Assembly: GCA_029553845.1 (NCBI GenBank)
Contig: JAKPKF010000491.1
Coordinates: 1 to 10,661 of the forward strand
Direction: 5' to 3'
Length of the DNA stretch: 10,661 bases
Source: a bacterium
GTDB lineage: Bacteria; Patescibacteria; Dojkabacteria; SC72
Each line of letters starts with the position of its first letter. The stretch's first letter is position 1. This document shows positions 1-7,266 of this stretch, piece by piece. The notes below the pieces were generated by a model. That model had not been told where the DNA came from and ran no database searches. It saw nothing but the letters and a program-made list of their open reading frames with translations. The translations under genes and the position numbers were made by a program.

Positions 1-2520
1 CGATTACTCTATGGACATATAGGACAACCCCACTGTCCAAAGTGTGGTTCTCCAATTCAATCACAAACCATTCAACAAATAACAAATAAAGTGATCAAAG
101 AGATCTCTAACACCTCAGAGGTTACACAGATTGTTTCACCCATCATTAAAAACAGAAAAGGTGAATTTACTGCTCTTTTAAACAAACTCCTTTCAAAAGG
201 GTTCTTAAGAGTCATTATCGATGGAAATACATATCTTCTTGACGATATTGAGGATATAAAACTAGAGGAAAACAATAAACATACAATAGATTTGGTAATA
301 GATAGAATAGATTCAACCAAATTGGATAAGAAAAGACTCACAGATGCTATAGAGTTAGCAATTACACAGTCAAATGGTGAAGTAAAAGTGCTACTAAAAG
401 ACAAAGAACTCTTTTTCTCAGAGAACAACACATGTCCAAAATGCGAAATATCCTACCCAAAGATTACCCCAGCATCCTTTTCATTCAATGCACCAGAAGG
501 AGCATGCCCAAAGTGTGCGGGATTGGGTGTTTTGAAAGAGATAGATATCAATTTGATATACAATCCTATCTTGACAATACTAGAGGGTGGCATTTTTCCA
601 TGGAGTAACAGAACTAGCAAAGACTCATGGACATTGCGAATATTAAGGGAAATCGCCAAAGAACACGGCTTTAACCTCACTACACCAATTGGTAGATACC
701 CAAAAGAGATTTTTGACTTAATTTTCTATGGGAATGGAACAAAAGATGCATACACAATCGAATACACAAATAGATTCGGTAGAACTAGACTCTATGAAGC
801 TAAATACGAGGGTGTCATCCCAGAATTAGAGAGGAGATACAGAGAAACATCCTCAGATTATGCTCGTTTTGAAACAGAGAAGTACATGAGAGAGAATATA
901 TGCCCAGTATGCGAGGGGAAACGACTTAAACCCTACTCCTTGGCTGTAACTATCGGGGGGAAAAATATAGATGAGATTACTAATATGCCTACAAAAGATG
1001 TCCTAACATTCTTTAAGACCCTAGAACTAAAAGGAAGCAAGAAAGATATTGCAGAACCAATAATTAAAGAGATAAATCAAAGATTAAATTTTCTAGAAAA
1101 TGTAGGCTTAAACTACCTTTCATTATCTAGAAAAGCTAATACACTCTCAGGAGGAGAATCTCAAAGAATTAGGTTAGCTTCTCAAATAGGAACTGGATTA
1201 TCAGGAGTCCTCTATGTCCTTGATGAACCATCCATTGGTCTTCATCAAAGAGATATCTCAAAACTCATTACCTCTTTGAAAGATCTAAGGGATGCAGGAA
1301 ATAGCATAATTGTAGTTGAACATGACGAAGAAATGACAAAGAGTGCCGATTGGATTCTAGATATTGGTCCTTTTGCAGGCAAGCACGGTGGAAGTATCGT
1401 TGCTAAAGGTACTTTAGACGATATTAAGCATAGTAACTCGTTGACTGCGAAGTACCTCAACAAAATCCTCTCTGTCGGCCAAAACATTCCTCAATCAATA
1501 ATCAATACTGATGGAAAGAAAATTTCTTTAAAGGGTATAAAAACTCATAACTTAAAAAATCTAGACCTAACTATCCCTCTAAACCAACTAATTTGCATAA
1601 CTGGTGTTTCTGGCAGTGGGAAGTCTTCACTGATAGCGGACACCCTTTATCCAGTATTAGCAAATAAAATATCAAGGTCTCAGCTTCAGGAAGGAAATTA
1701 TGACTCAATTGAAGGTTTGGAACATATAAATCAAGTAATAAATATCGATCAGTCTCCTATCGGAAGGACCCCTCGCTCAAATCCAGCTACATACACAGGT
1801 GTATTTACTCAAATAAGAGAAATCTTCGCTCAAACCAATGAAGCACAAGCAAGAGGATATAAAGCTGGTAGATTTAGTTTTAATGCTAAAGGTGGAAGAT
1901 GTGAGAAATGCCGTGGTGACGGTGTTTTGAAGATAGAGATGCAATTTCTACCAGACATGTACATTACTTGCGACGAGTGTAATGGTAGTAGATACAACGA
2001 AGAAGCCCTTCAAATAGACTTTAAAGGCAAGAATATCTCCGACATACTTAACATGACCGTTGAGGAAGCTTTAGAGTTTTTCAAAAACATCCCATCTATA
2101 TATCGAAAGCTTTCTGTCCTCAATGAGGTTGGTCTTGGATATATAGAACTTGGACAATCTGCACTTACCCTTTCTGGTGGAGAATCCCAGAGGGTAAAGC
2201 TTTCCAAAGAGCTGTCCAAGATATCTAGAGGTCACACTTTATACATCCTTGACGAACCCACTACAGGATTACACTACCATGATGTAGACAAACTCCTTGT
2301 AATTTTACGAAATCTTGTTAAAAAGGGTCATACAGTAATCATCGTTGAGCATAATATGGATATTGTCCGACATTCAGATTGGATAATTGATCTCGGACCA
2401 GAGGGCGGAGACCAAGGAGGCTACATTATAGCCCAAGGTCCAGTCTCGGACATCATAAAAAGCAAGACAAGTTGGACAGGAAAATATCTTAAAAAACACA
2501 TTAGTGAAACTTCAGGATAG
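1..2520 (+). CDS. uvrA: UvrABC excision nuclease subunit A (UvrA), 5'-truncated by window edge
   Basis: UvrA is the DNA-damage-sensing ABC ATPase of bacterial nucleotide excision repair. As a dimer with UvrB it finds bulky lesions and loads UvrB. The frame is open from base 1, giving 839 residues; relative to the usual ~940, about 100 N-terminal residues, including the first Walker A, lie outside the window. Visible in fragment numbering: a CPKCG pair near residues 12-15; a zinc module C145/C148 with C169/C172; CPVCEGKRL; the ABC signature LSGGESQ of the first ATPase half at 382-388 followed by LDEPSIGLH; Walker A of the second half GVSGSGKSS at 535-543; the DNA-binding zinc module C634/C637 with C657/C660; a second LSGGESQ at 724-730; and Walker B LYILDEPTTGLH. 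No frame break or missing catalytic residue is seen. It ends in TAG and converges on proS with 194 bases between. Identification is secure. Confidence 0.98.
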   Translation, partial: RLLYGHIGQPHCPKCGSPIQSQTIQQITNKVIKEISNTSEVTQIVSPIIKNRKGEFTALLNKLLSKGFLRVIIDGNTYLLDDIEDIKLEENNKHTIDLVIDRIDSTKLDKKRLTDAIELAITQSNGEVKVLLKDKELFFSENNTCPKCEISYPKITPASFSFNAPEGACPKCAGLGVLKEIDINLIYNPILTILEGGIFPWSNRTSKDSWTLRILREIAKEHGFNLTTPIGRYPKEIFDLIFYGNGTKDAYTIEYTNRFGRTRLYEAKYEGVIPELERRYRETSSDYARFETEKYMRENICPVCEGKRLKPYSLAVTIGGKNIDEITNMPTKDVLTFFKTLELKGSKKDIAEPIIKEINQRLNFLENVGLNYLSLSRKANTLSGGESQRIRLASQIGTGLSGVLYVLDEPSIGLHQRDISKLITSLKDLRDAGNSIIVVEHDEEMTKSADWILDIGPFAGKHGGSIVAKGTLDDIKHSNSLTAKYLNKILSVGQNIPQSIINTDGKKISLKGIKTHNLKNLDLTIPLNQLICITGVSGSGKSSLIADTLYPVLANKISRSQLQEGNYDSIEGLEHINQVINIDQSPIGRTPRSNPATYTGVFTQIREIFAQTNEAQARGYKAGRFSFNAKGGRCEKCRGDGVLKIEMQFLPDMYITCDECNGSRYNEEALQIDFKGKNISDILNMTVEEALEFFKNIPSIYRKLSVLNEVGLGYIELGQSALTLSGGESQRVKLSKELSKISRGHTLYILDEPTTGLHYHDVDKLLVILRNLVKKGHTVIIVEHNMDIVRHSDWIIDLGPEGGDQGGYIIAQGPVSDIIKSKTSWTGKYLKKHISETSG

Positions 2521-2579
2521 TAAACTAGATAGCCATGCTTCCTGTACATCAAAATAGCTAGGTATAAAAAATGACCCCA

Positions 2580-2638
2580 TTTTGTATTTTCTTTTTACTA
2601 AAAACATTTTCCAAAGATAAGACGATACAAATACAAAA
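2580..2638. repeat. AT-rich inverted repeat in the uvrA/proS convergent spacer
   Basis: The arms TTTTGTATTT (2580-2589) and AAATACAAAA (2629-2638) are perfect 10-base complements separated by 39 bases. They lie in the spacer between the convergent 3' ends of uvrA and proS. A second small hairpin, ATCTG/CAGAT at 2646-2650 and 2659-2663, is followed by a short TTTT run and could be a weak terminator for uvrA. Neither has the GC-rich stem and long T tract of a convincing intrinsic terminator. AT-rich DNA produces such matches by chance, so a role in 3'-end formation is only a possibility. The rest of the spacer shows nothing recognisable. Confidence 0.25.
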
Positions 2639-2714
2639 CTTCTAAATCTGGGAAAGTTCAGATAGTTTTAACAAAATCTGCATTACTCTTTTTTGAAATT
2701 TCCTAATGTTCCAC

Positions 2715-4187
2715 TTAGTACGATACCGAAAACACCCACTCCTCCTTACTTTCTTTTCCACAGATTATACACTTACCAGAGGAGCCTATACCTTCCTTGG
2801 TGAGACATCTTGTGGTAGCTTTGGTTTCACTCTTTATCTTCTCTTCACACTCGCTGTTACCACACCAATGTGCTAATACAAATCCCTTCTCACTGCTGAG
2901 TACAGCCTTTAGCTCTTCATATGACCCTACTCTATGGGTTTTTGATACTAAAAGCTCCTTTGATTTACTCAACAAAGAGTCCTGGATGCTCTTGAGCATT
3001 GTCTCTACAGCATCCTCTATCTTTTCTATACCAGCATTCTCTTTTTCTCCAGTATCTCTTCTTACAAGAACTGCTTGACTGTTTTGAATATCTTTTGGCC
3101 CTACCTCTATTCGAACAGGAACACCTTTCTTCTCCCATTCGTTGAATTTAAATCCTGCAGACACATACTCTCTGTCGTCAATTTCAACTCCCTCAATGTC
3201 ACCTAGGCTCTCTTTTATGTCTTTACAATAACTAAGGACCTTTTCTTTCTCATCTTCGTTAAAGATAGGTATAATGACCACTTTTACAGGAGATATCGTT
3301 GGTGGTAATACTAATCCGTTATCGTCGCTGTGAGTCATAATCATAGCTCCCATCATTCTTGTACTTACTCCCCAGCTATTCTGATACGGATATTTCTTCT
3401 CACCATCCTTGTCAGTAAACATAATTCCGAATGCCTTTGCAAAATTCTGTCCAAGATCATGAGAAGTACCAAACTGAAGAGCTTTTCCGTCCTGCATCAT
3501 AGCTTCTATACCGTATGTATCTACAGCTCCTGCAAATTTCTCAGATTCAGATTTTTTACCAGAGATAGTCTCCATTGCAAGATACTCTCTAGCAAAATCA
3601 CTATACATTTGAAGCATATCTGCGACTTCTTTTTTAGATTCTTCATCGTTTGGATATACTGTATGACCTTCCTGCCAGAGAAATTCTGCCGTTCTTAAAA
3701 ATGGCCTAGTCCTTCTCTCCCATCTTACAACATTTGCCCATTGATTAATTTTCAATGGTAAATCTCTCCAAGAGGATATCCATCTAGAGAAAGTATCGTA
3801 CATTATGGTTTCCGATGTTGGTCTAACTATTAATTCTTCCTCTAGTTTAGAGCTTTCATCTACTACTACACCCTTTCCATCCTCAGATTCTTTTAATCTG
3901 TAATGGGTTACAATGGCACACTCCTTTGCAAAGCCTTTTACATGGCTAGCTTCTTTAGAAAAGAAGGATTTAGGTATGAATATTGGAAAATATGCATTCT
4001 TGTGACCACTTTCTTTAATCCTTCTGTCCAACTCTTTCTGTATTAACTCCCATATAGCATATCCGTATGGCTTAATAACCATACAACCTCTTACATATGA
4101 ATTTTCTGCTAATTCCGCCCTCTCAATGACATCCAAATACCATTGGGAATAGTCTTGGTCTCTTTTTGTTATACCTTTGTTTGACAT
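2715..4187 (-). CDS. proS: Prolyl-tRNA synthetase, archaeal/eukaryote-like type with C-terminal zinc domain
   Basis: ProRS is a class II synthetase that charges tRNA-Pro with proline in the cytoplasm. The 490 residues match the shorter type that lacks the bacterial editing insertion between motifs 2 and 3. Visible: the proline-binding segment RPTSE at 122-126; motif 2, RWERRTRPFLRTAEF, at 155-169 followed by WQEGHT; HDLGQNFAKAFGI near 243-255; motif 3, GAMIMTHSDDNGLVLPP, at 280-296; the HGTP anticodon-binding domain from about 300; and a C-terminal zinc domain with C442/C447 and C473/C476. It ends in a C-terminal tyrosine, as is typical of this type. The gene follows the RuBisCO gene on the same strand with a 31-base gap, so co-transcription is possible. 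It also has its own likely promoter: TAGAAT ends 6 bases before the ATG, and no Shine-Dalgarno site is correctly spaced. This ProRS type is common in several bacterial groups and is not itself evidence of transfer. Confidence 0.97.
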   Translation of the reverse strand: MSNKGITKRDQDYSQWYLDVIERAELAENSYVRGCMVIKPYGYAIWELIQKELDRRIKESGHKNAYFPIFIPKSFFSKEASHVKGFAKECAIVTHYRLKESEDGKGVVVDESSKLEEELIVRPTSETIMYDTFSRWISSWRDLPLKINQWANVVRWERRTRPFLRTAEFLWQEGHTVYPNDEESKKEVADMLQMYSDFAREYLAMETISGKKSESEKFAGAVDTYGIEAMMQDGKALQFGTSHDLGQNFAKAFGIMFTDKDGEKKYPYQNSWGVSTRMMGAMIMTHSDDNGLVLPPTISPVKVVIIPIFNEDEKEKVLSYCKDIKESLGDIEGVEIDDREYVSAGFKFNEWEKKGVPVRIEVGPKDIQNSQAVLVRRDTGEKENAGIEKIEDAVETMLKSIQDSLLSKSKELLVSKTHRVGSYEELKAVLSSEKGFVLAHWCGNSECEEKIKSETKATTRCLTKEGIGSSGKCIICGKESKEEWVFSVSY

Positions 4188-4193
4188 ATGCCT

Positions 4194-4199
4194 ATTCTA
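4194..4199 (-). promoter_or_regulatory. Putative -10 box of proS, leaderless layout
   Basis: Read on the minus strand this is TAGAAT followed by AGGCAT and then the ATG of proS at 4187. With standard -10 to +1 spacing, transcription would begin at the A of the start codon. There is no TGn extension; the hexamer TTAAAT 17 bases upstream is a poor -35. The AGG in between is too close to the ATG to act as a normal Shine-Dalgarno site. The site falls in the 31-base gap after the RuBisCO stop codon. Confidence 0.45.
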
Positions 4200-4218
4200 C
4201 TATATTTCCTGCACAAAT

Positions 4219-5592
4219 TTAAACTATCTTTCCTTCAAAACCCCAATGTTGTGCAGCCTTAGCAAGTGCAGAATCTGGATTTTGAATTATCCACTCGTCT
4301 ATATTTCCTCTACCCAAAGCAATATCTCTGGCCTGTACAACTGCCTCCACACCAGCCTCAATACCCCATGGATGTCCTAGAACTCCTCCACCACACTGTA
4401 TTATTATGTCTTCTCCTAGTTGTTTTATCGACTCACCAATAGTTCCTGGGTGAAGACCACCAGAAGCTACATGCCATACAGGCTTCATCCCATACCAATT
4501 CTGTCCCAATGTCATTGAACTTGCTGGTGTTACATCCAATTGCAATGTATCCCTAATTAATTTTGGTTCACCGTAATTTTCCATCTTGGTTTTTGGAGCA
4601 CCACCATGCATTGAGTCTACACCTAAAAGACGCATTAACTTAGCCAAAACTACCATAGACATAGAAAAATCCGCTATGTATCCCTTGTCATATACACCAC
4701 CTCCAGAATCTCTGTCAAAAAGACCATGCATAGCTCTATGTGCATGTATAGCTAGACCTGGATTTTTTAATCTCATTGTATGGACAGCAGAAAATCCAGT
4801 AACAACAACATCCAACATCATCCATCTCCCACCTTGTGCCTTTATACGGTCTGCCCTCTCAATCATCGTATCAAAGTTTGAATGAGTAACATTACAAAGA
4901 TAGAATTTCTTTTTTCCAGATTTCTTCTCAATGTCTCTCTGAACAGCATGTACAAGATCACATCTATCTTCAAATTTATTGAAAAACAAACTAGTTAGAT
5001 TCTCGTCATCCTTAATACCTTGGTATTCGCCATTTGCAGCAGTAAAAAGTATCTTTGCTAATTCTGCCTGCTCTTTAGCTGTCCTCCCTACTTTTGGTTT
5101 GGGTACAGTACAAAGAAGAGGACCCTCCTCAAGCTGCATCTGCTCTCTTATCCCACTTATACCAAATTGTGGTCCTGGAAAAGATTGCACAATGGCTTTA
5201 GGAAATCGGACATCTAAACATCTAAAAGCTTTAAGCATCTTCATTCCATCAATATTTCCGACAACACCTGCAAGAAGACCAGACATGTTACCAAGTTCAA
5301 AAAGCTCCTTCTTGTATGCAATTTTAAATGTTTTAGTCTTGGGTTCAAGATCAAAAGCAATAGCCTTCATCTTGTCGGCCATCTTTACACCTGAGTTTTT
5401 TCCAGAATACACACCAGTCCATGTACCAGTTGAACTCTCAGCTGCACATGCAGCTGCTACATCCTCGAATTTTTCCATACCGATACCATCGGCAAGTTCA
5501 ATATCTAAGAAGGATATTATATAATCCTCATCAGGATTTTTAGGCTTCCATCCCTTAGGAGCAATATATGATGAATGGTTTGAACTAAACAT
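4219..5592 (-). CDS. rbcL: Ribulose-1,5-bisphosphate carboxylase large subunit, form III / III-like
   Basis: RuBisCO adds CO2 to ribulose-1,5-bisphosphate to give two 3-phosphoglycerates. From the ATG at 5592 it has 457 residues. Residues matching the spinach active site (spinach numbers in brackets): E52 (E60), T57/W58 (T65/W66), N113 (N123), K165 and K167 (K175, K177), the carbamylated lysine K194 with D196 and E197 (K201, D203, E204), H285/R286 (H294/R295), H329 (H327), K336 of loop 6 (K334), S377 (S379) and the GGG at 401-403. KDDENLTS, SGGLHPG and SSTGTW resemble archaeal form III rather than form II. So it looks like a true enzyme, not a RuBisCO-like protein. Oddities are a divergent loop 6 and about 11 extra residues after the HRAMH motif. 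An in-frame TTG at 5607 would add five residues; I prefer the ATG because AAGAAT, close to the local -10, ends 6 bases upstream. In CPR this family is linked to AMP/nucleoside salvage, but no partner gene is nearby. The exact subclade needs a tree. Confidence 0.95.
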   Translation of the reverse strand: MFSSNHSSYIAPKGWKPKNPDEDYIISFLDIELADGIGMEKFEDVAAACAAESSTGTWTGVYSGKNSGVKMADKMKAIAFDLEPKTKTFKIAYKKELFELGNMSGLLAGVVGNIDGMKMLKAFRCLDVRFPKAIVQSFPGPQFGISGIREQMQLEEGPLLCTVPKPKVGRTAKEQAELAKILFTAANGEYQGIKDDENLTSLFFNKFEDRCDLVHAVQRDIEKKSGKKKFYLCNVTHSNFDTMIERADRIKAQGGRWMMLDVVVTGFSAVHTMRLKNPGLAIHAHRAMHGLFDRDSGGGVYDKGYIADFSMSMVVLAKLMRLLGVDSMHGGAPKTKMENYGEPKLIRDTLQLDVTPASSMTLGQNWYGMKPVWHVASGGLHPGTIGESIKQLGEDIIIQCGGGVLGHPWGIEAGVEAVVQARDIALGRGNIDEWIIQNPDSALAKAAQHWGFEGKIV

Positions 5593-5621
5593 AGGCAGAT
5601 TCTTCAATGTTATATATCTCC

Positions 5622-5650
5622 ATATTAGAGTAAACCTCTCCTTTTGTAAA
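5622..5650 (-). promoter_or_regulatory. Candidate RuBisCO promoter overlapping the rlmN promoter
   Basis: On the minus strand TTTACA (5650-5645) and TAATAT (5627-5622) are separated by 17 bases, a plausible -35/-10 pair that would start transcription near 5615. This gives a short leader before either the TTG (5607) or the ATG (5592) start of rbcL. A competing reading is AAGAAT at 5604-5599, which sits 6 bases before the ATG and would make the mRNA leaderless. The region is AT-rich, so both are tentative. Confidence 0.3.
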
Positions 5651-5670
5651 ATACATATCTAGGATATAAT
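5642..5670 (+). promoter_or_regulatory. rlmN promoter, near-perfect -10 next to the start codon
   Basis: A consensus TATAAT lies at 5665-5670 and the rlmN ATG starts at 5676, only five bases later. The best -35 with a 17-base spacer is TTTTGT at 5642-5647, which is weak. A normal transcription start would fall on the first or second base of the start codon, so the transcript is predicted to be leaderless. There is no room for a ribosome binding site. The -35 region overlaps the divergent candidate promoter for rbcL. Confidence 0.55.
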
Positions 5671-5675
5671 GCGGT

Positions 5676-6677
5676 ATGTTTAAAAAATTCGTAGAAAAAT
5701 ATAATCTCCCCTCCTTTAGATTAAAACAGCTACAAGAGCAGTACTTCATACATAATATCTCCTCTTGGGATGAGCTTACTACATGGTCTAAAGATATGAG
5801 AGAGACATTGAAAAAGGAAGTCCCCTTTTCAAAACTTGGAAATATGCAAGAGTTCAGCTCCAGTGATGGAAGAACAGTTAAGCTTCTCTCCTACACATAT
5901 GATGGATACCCAGTAGAAACTGTCCTGATGAGAAACAAAGATAGAATAACAATTTGCATAAGTAGTATGAGTGGATGTCCTGTTGGATGTAAATTCTGTG
6001 CAACAGGAAGGATGAAGAACAACAGGATCCTTGATGAACAGGAGATAATTGATCAAGTAATGTATTTTAAAAGGAAATTAGCAAGGGAAAACGAGAGTGT
6101 TACAAATATCGTTTTTATGGGTATGGGAGAGCCTTTACTTAACCTTGAGAATGTTTTGAATGCAATTAAGATACTTACAGATCCAGAGTTAATTGGGCTG
6201 AGTAGAAGAAGGATTACCCTTTCTACAGTTGGATATATAGAACAATTGAAAGAATTCTTTAAGGCAAATACAGGTGTAAAGATAGCAATTAGCCTACATG
6301 CACCAAACCAGAGGTTAAGAGAATATCTGATGCCAAAAGTGGCTAAGGATAACAGGTTAGATGACTTGATGAAGGTATTAATCGACTACCAAAAGAAGAA
6401 AGGCAAGAAGGTTACATATGAGTATATATTAATAAAGGATGTAAATGATTCAGTAGAACATGCAAAGGAGTTAGCAAAGTTACTTAAGAACCAGATTTGT
6501 TTAGTTAATCTGATTAATTTTAATAAGTCAGATAATATTCCTTTTGAAGCTACAACAAAGAGAAGGGTTGAGGATTTTCAAACTATTCTTAATTCTAGAG
6601 GTATTAATAATACACTTAGATATTCCCATGGTAATGATATTAATGGGGCATGTGGACAACTAGCAAGTATGTCGTAA
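5676..6677 (+). CDS. rlmN: Dual-specificity 23S rRNA/tRNA adenine-C2 methyltransferase RlmN (radical SAM)
   Basis: RlmN methylates C2 of A2503 in 23S rRNA and of A37 in some tRNAs, using a radical-SAM mechanism that passes the methyl group through a protein cysteine. The 333 residues are somewhat short for the family (384 in E. coli). Visible: an N-terminal accessory helical domain (about 1-75); the iron-sulfur motif CPVGCKFC with C101, C105 and C108; C94, matching E. coli C118 that resolves the methylated intermediate; E81, matching the E. coli E105; the SAM-binding GMGEP at 149-153; SLHAPNQRLR; and the methyl-carrying C326 in GACGQLAS near the C-terminus. All key residues are present. The start is fixed by the consensus -10 five bases upstream. 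Downstream, 38 bases separate it from the CdiA-CT-like gene, which has its own promoter. Confidence 0.97.
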   Translation: MFKKFVEKYNLPSFRLKQLQEQYFIHNISSWDELTTWSKDMRETLKKEVPFSKLGNMQEFSSSDGRTVKLLSYTYDGYPVETVLMRNKDRITICISSMSGCPVGCKFCATGRMKNNRILDEQEIIDQVMYFKRKLARENESVTNIVFMGMGEPLLNLENVLNAIKILTDPELIGLSRRRITLSTVGYIEQLKEFFKANTGVKIAISLHAPNQRLREYLMPKVAKDNRLDDLMKVLIDYQKKKGKKVTYEYILIKDVNDSVEHAKELAKLLKNQICLVNLINFNKSDNIPFEATTKRRVEDFQTILNSRGINNTLRYSHGNDINGACGQLASMS

Positions 6678-6700
6678 ATAATCTACCTGTATCCATGGTA

Positions 6701-6709
6701 TGGTAAAAT
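6701..6709 (+). promoter_or_regulatory. Extended -10 promoter of the CdiA-CT-like gene, leaderless layout
   Basis: TGG followed by TAAAAT (6704-6709) forms an extended -10 element, and exactly six bases separate it from the ATG at 6716. The predicted transcription start is the A of the ATG. No recognisable -35 is needed for an extended -10, and none is obvious. No ribosome binding site precedes the gene. Confidence 0.5.
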
Positions 6710-6715
6710 GTATTT

Positions 6716-7120
6716 ATGAAGAAAGGTGTCATAACCAAACAAATCGGAGCCTCTCCTGATAACAACGAAAATCAAGTAGCAGATTATTTTGCTAATTTAG
6801 GCTACGATGTCTTGTTTCTTTCCATCAGTAAGACAAAGCATAATAATTCACCTGATGTTAAAATATGTGGTAAGAAGTGGGAAATCAAAACCCCAAGAGA
6901 GAGTGGCAAATACACAATAGAGCATGCTATTCAGCGTGCCTCAAAACAGTCTGCGAATATCATTATCGATTTACGCCAATGTAAAATGTTAGAAACAAAA
7001 GCCTTGGTGAAAATTCAGAAGGAATCAAGTTTACGCAAAGTAATCAAAACAACGCTGGTTATAACTAAATCTAAAGAGCTATTGATTTTAAAAGGAGAGT
7101 TTGGTAATATGAAAGTATAG
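6716..7120 (+). CDS. CdiA C-terminal tRNase-like / PD-(D/E)xK nuclease-like protein
   Basis: This is a 134-residue soluble protein with no signal peptide or membrane segment. It resembles the C-terminal toxin domain of some CdiA contact-dependent-inhibition proteins. Features are an early acidic residue (E18 in NNENQ), a GYDV turn (29-32), then SPD at 45-47 and, nine residues on, WEIK, giving a PD...ExK pattern (D47, E56, K58). YTIEHAIQRASKQSANIIIDLR (66-87) follows, with the lysine-glutamine and I/V-rich strand typical of that fold. The acidic pair plus lysine is the metal-binding site expected of a PD-(D/E)xK nuclease. It could cleave tRNA or another nucleic acid, but the substrate is not shown by the sequence. 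It is free-standing: no secretion module, no VENN motif and no adjacent immunity gene, since a terminator begins right after its TAG. Family recall is from memory; the fold call is moderate and the function unproven. Confidence 0.75.
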   Translation: MKKGVITKQIGASPDNNENQVADYFANLGYDVLFLSISKTKHNNSPDVKICGKKWEIKTPRESGKYTIEHAIQRASKQSANIIIDLRQCKMLETKALVKIQKESSLRKVIKTTLVITKSKELLILKGEFGNMKV

Positions 7121-7163
7121 GAATACCCCCTTTGTCGGATGACTTAGGGGGTATTCTTTTTTT
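7121..7163 (+). terminator. Strong rho-independent terminator
   Basis: GAATACCCCCT (7121-7131) pairs perfectly with AGGGGGTATTC (7146-7156), giving an 11-base stem with a 14-base loop, followed by seven T residues (7157-7163). It starts directly after the TAG of the CdiA-CT-like gene and so ends the rlmN-side plus-strand unit. On the minus strand the hairpin has no T tract after it, so it is not clearly a terminator for tRNA-Pro. Confidence 0.93.
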
Positions 7164-7192
7164 ATACCCTCTTTCATATTCGTTTAAATATA

Positions 7193-7266
7193 TCGGGGTG
7201 ACTCGATTTGAACGAGCGACCTCTACGTCCCGAACGTAGCGCTCTAGCCATCTGAGCTACACCCCG
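7193..7266 (-). tRNA. tRNA-Pro (anticodon CGG)
   Basis: This is a complete cloverleaf: acceptor CGGGGTG/CACCCCG (7 of 7 pairs), D-stem GCTC/GAGC, anticodon stem CTACG/CGTAG with loop TTCGGGA, so the anticodon is CGG and reads CCG. The T-arm is GCTCG-TTCAAAT-CGAGT and the discriminator is A. C1-G72 and A73 fit bacterial tRNA-Pro identity. No CCA is encoded. Its 5' end overlaps the last ten bases of the DUF1232 gene, and it is probably transcribed from that upstream unit; no separate promoter stands out. Confidence 0.96.

Noticed and set aside
4979..5524. A 181-codon plus-strand frame inside rbcL, and similar long antisense frames in uvrA, proS and argS.
   Set aside because: They lie opposite strongly conserved coding sequence, show no recognisable protein features and have no plausible promoter or ribosome binding site.
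5605..5607. TTG start for RuBisCO, five codons upstream of the chosen ATG.
   Set aside because: Rare start codon; GGAG is ten bases away and weak. The ATG at 5592 has the -10-like AAGAAT at the spacing seen before other genes here. It cannot be excluded.
5585..5623. A 12-codon upstream frame (ATG at 5623, TAG at 5585, minus strand) preceded by AAGGAGAGG and overlapping the rbcL start, resembling a leader peptide.
   Set aside because: The purine-rich stretch is 11-14 bases from the ATG, longer than usual, and it lies upstream of the likely rbcL transcription start, so it would not be in the mRNA. No codon bias or hairpin supports attenuation.
6681..6703. Short inverted segments (TACC/GGTA, CCATGG) between rlmN and the CdiA-CT-like gene as a possible terminator.
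   Set aside because: Stems are four to six bases, with no T tract, and the area is better explained by the extended -10 promoter.
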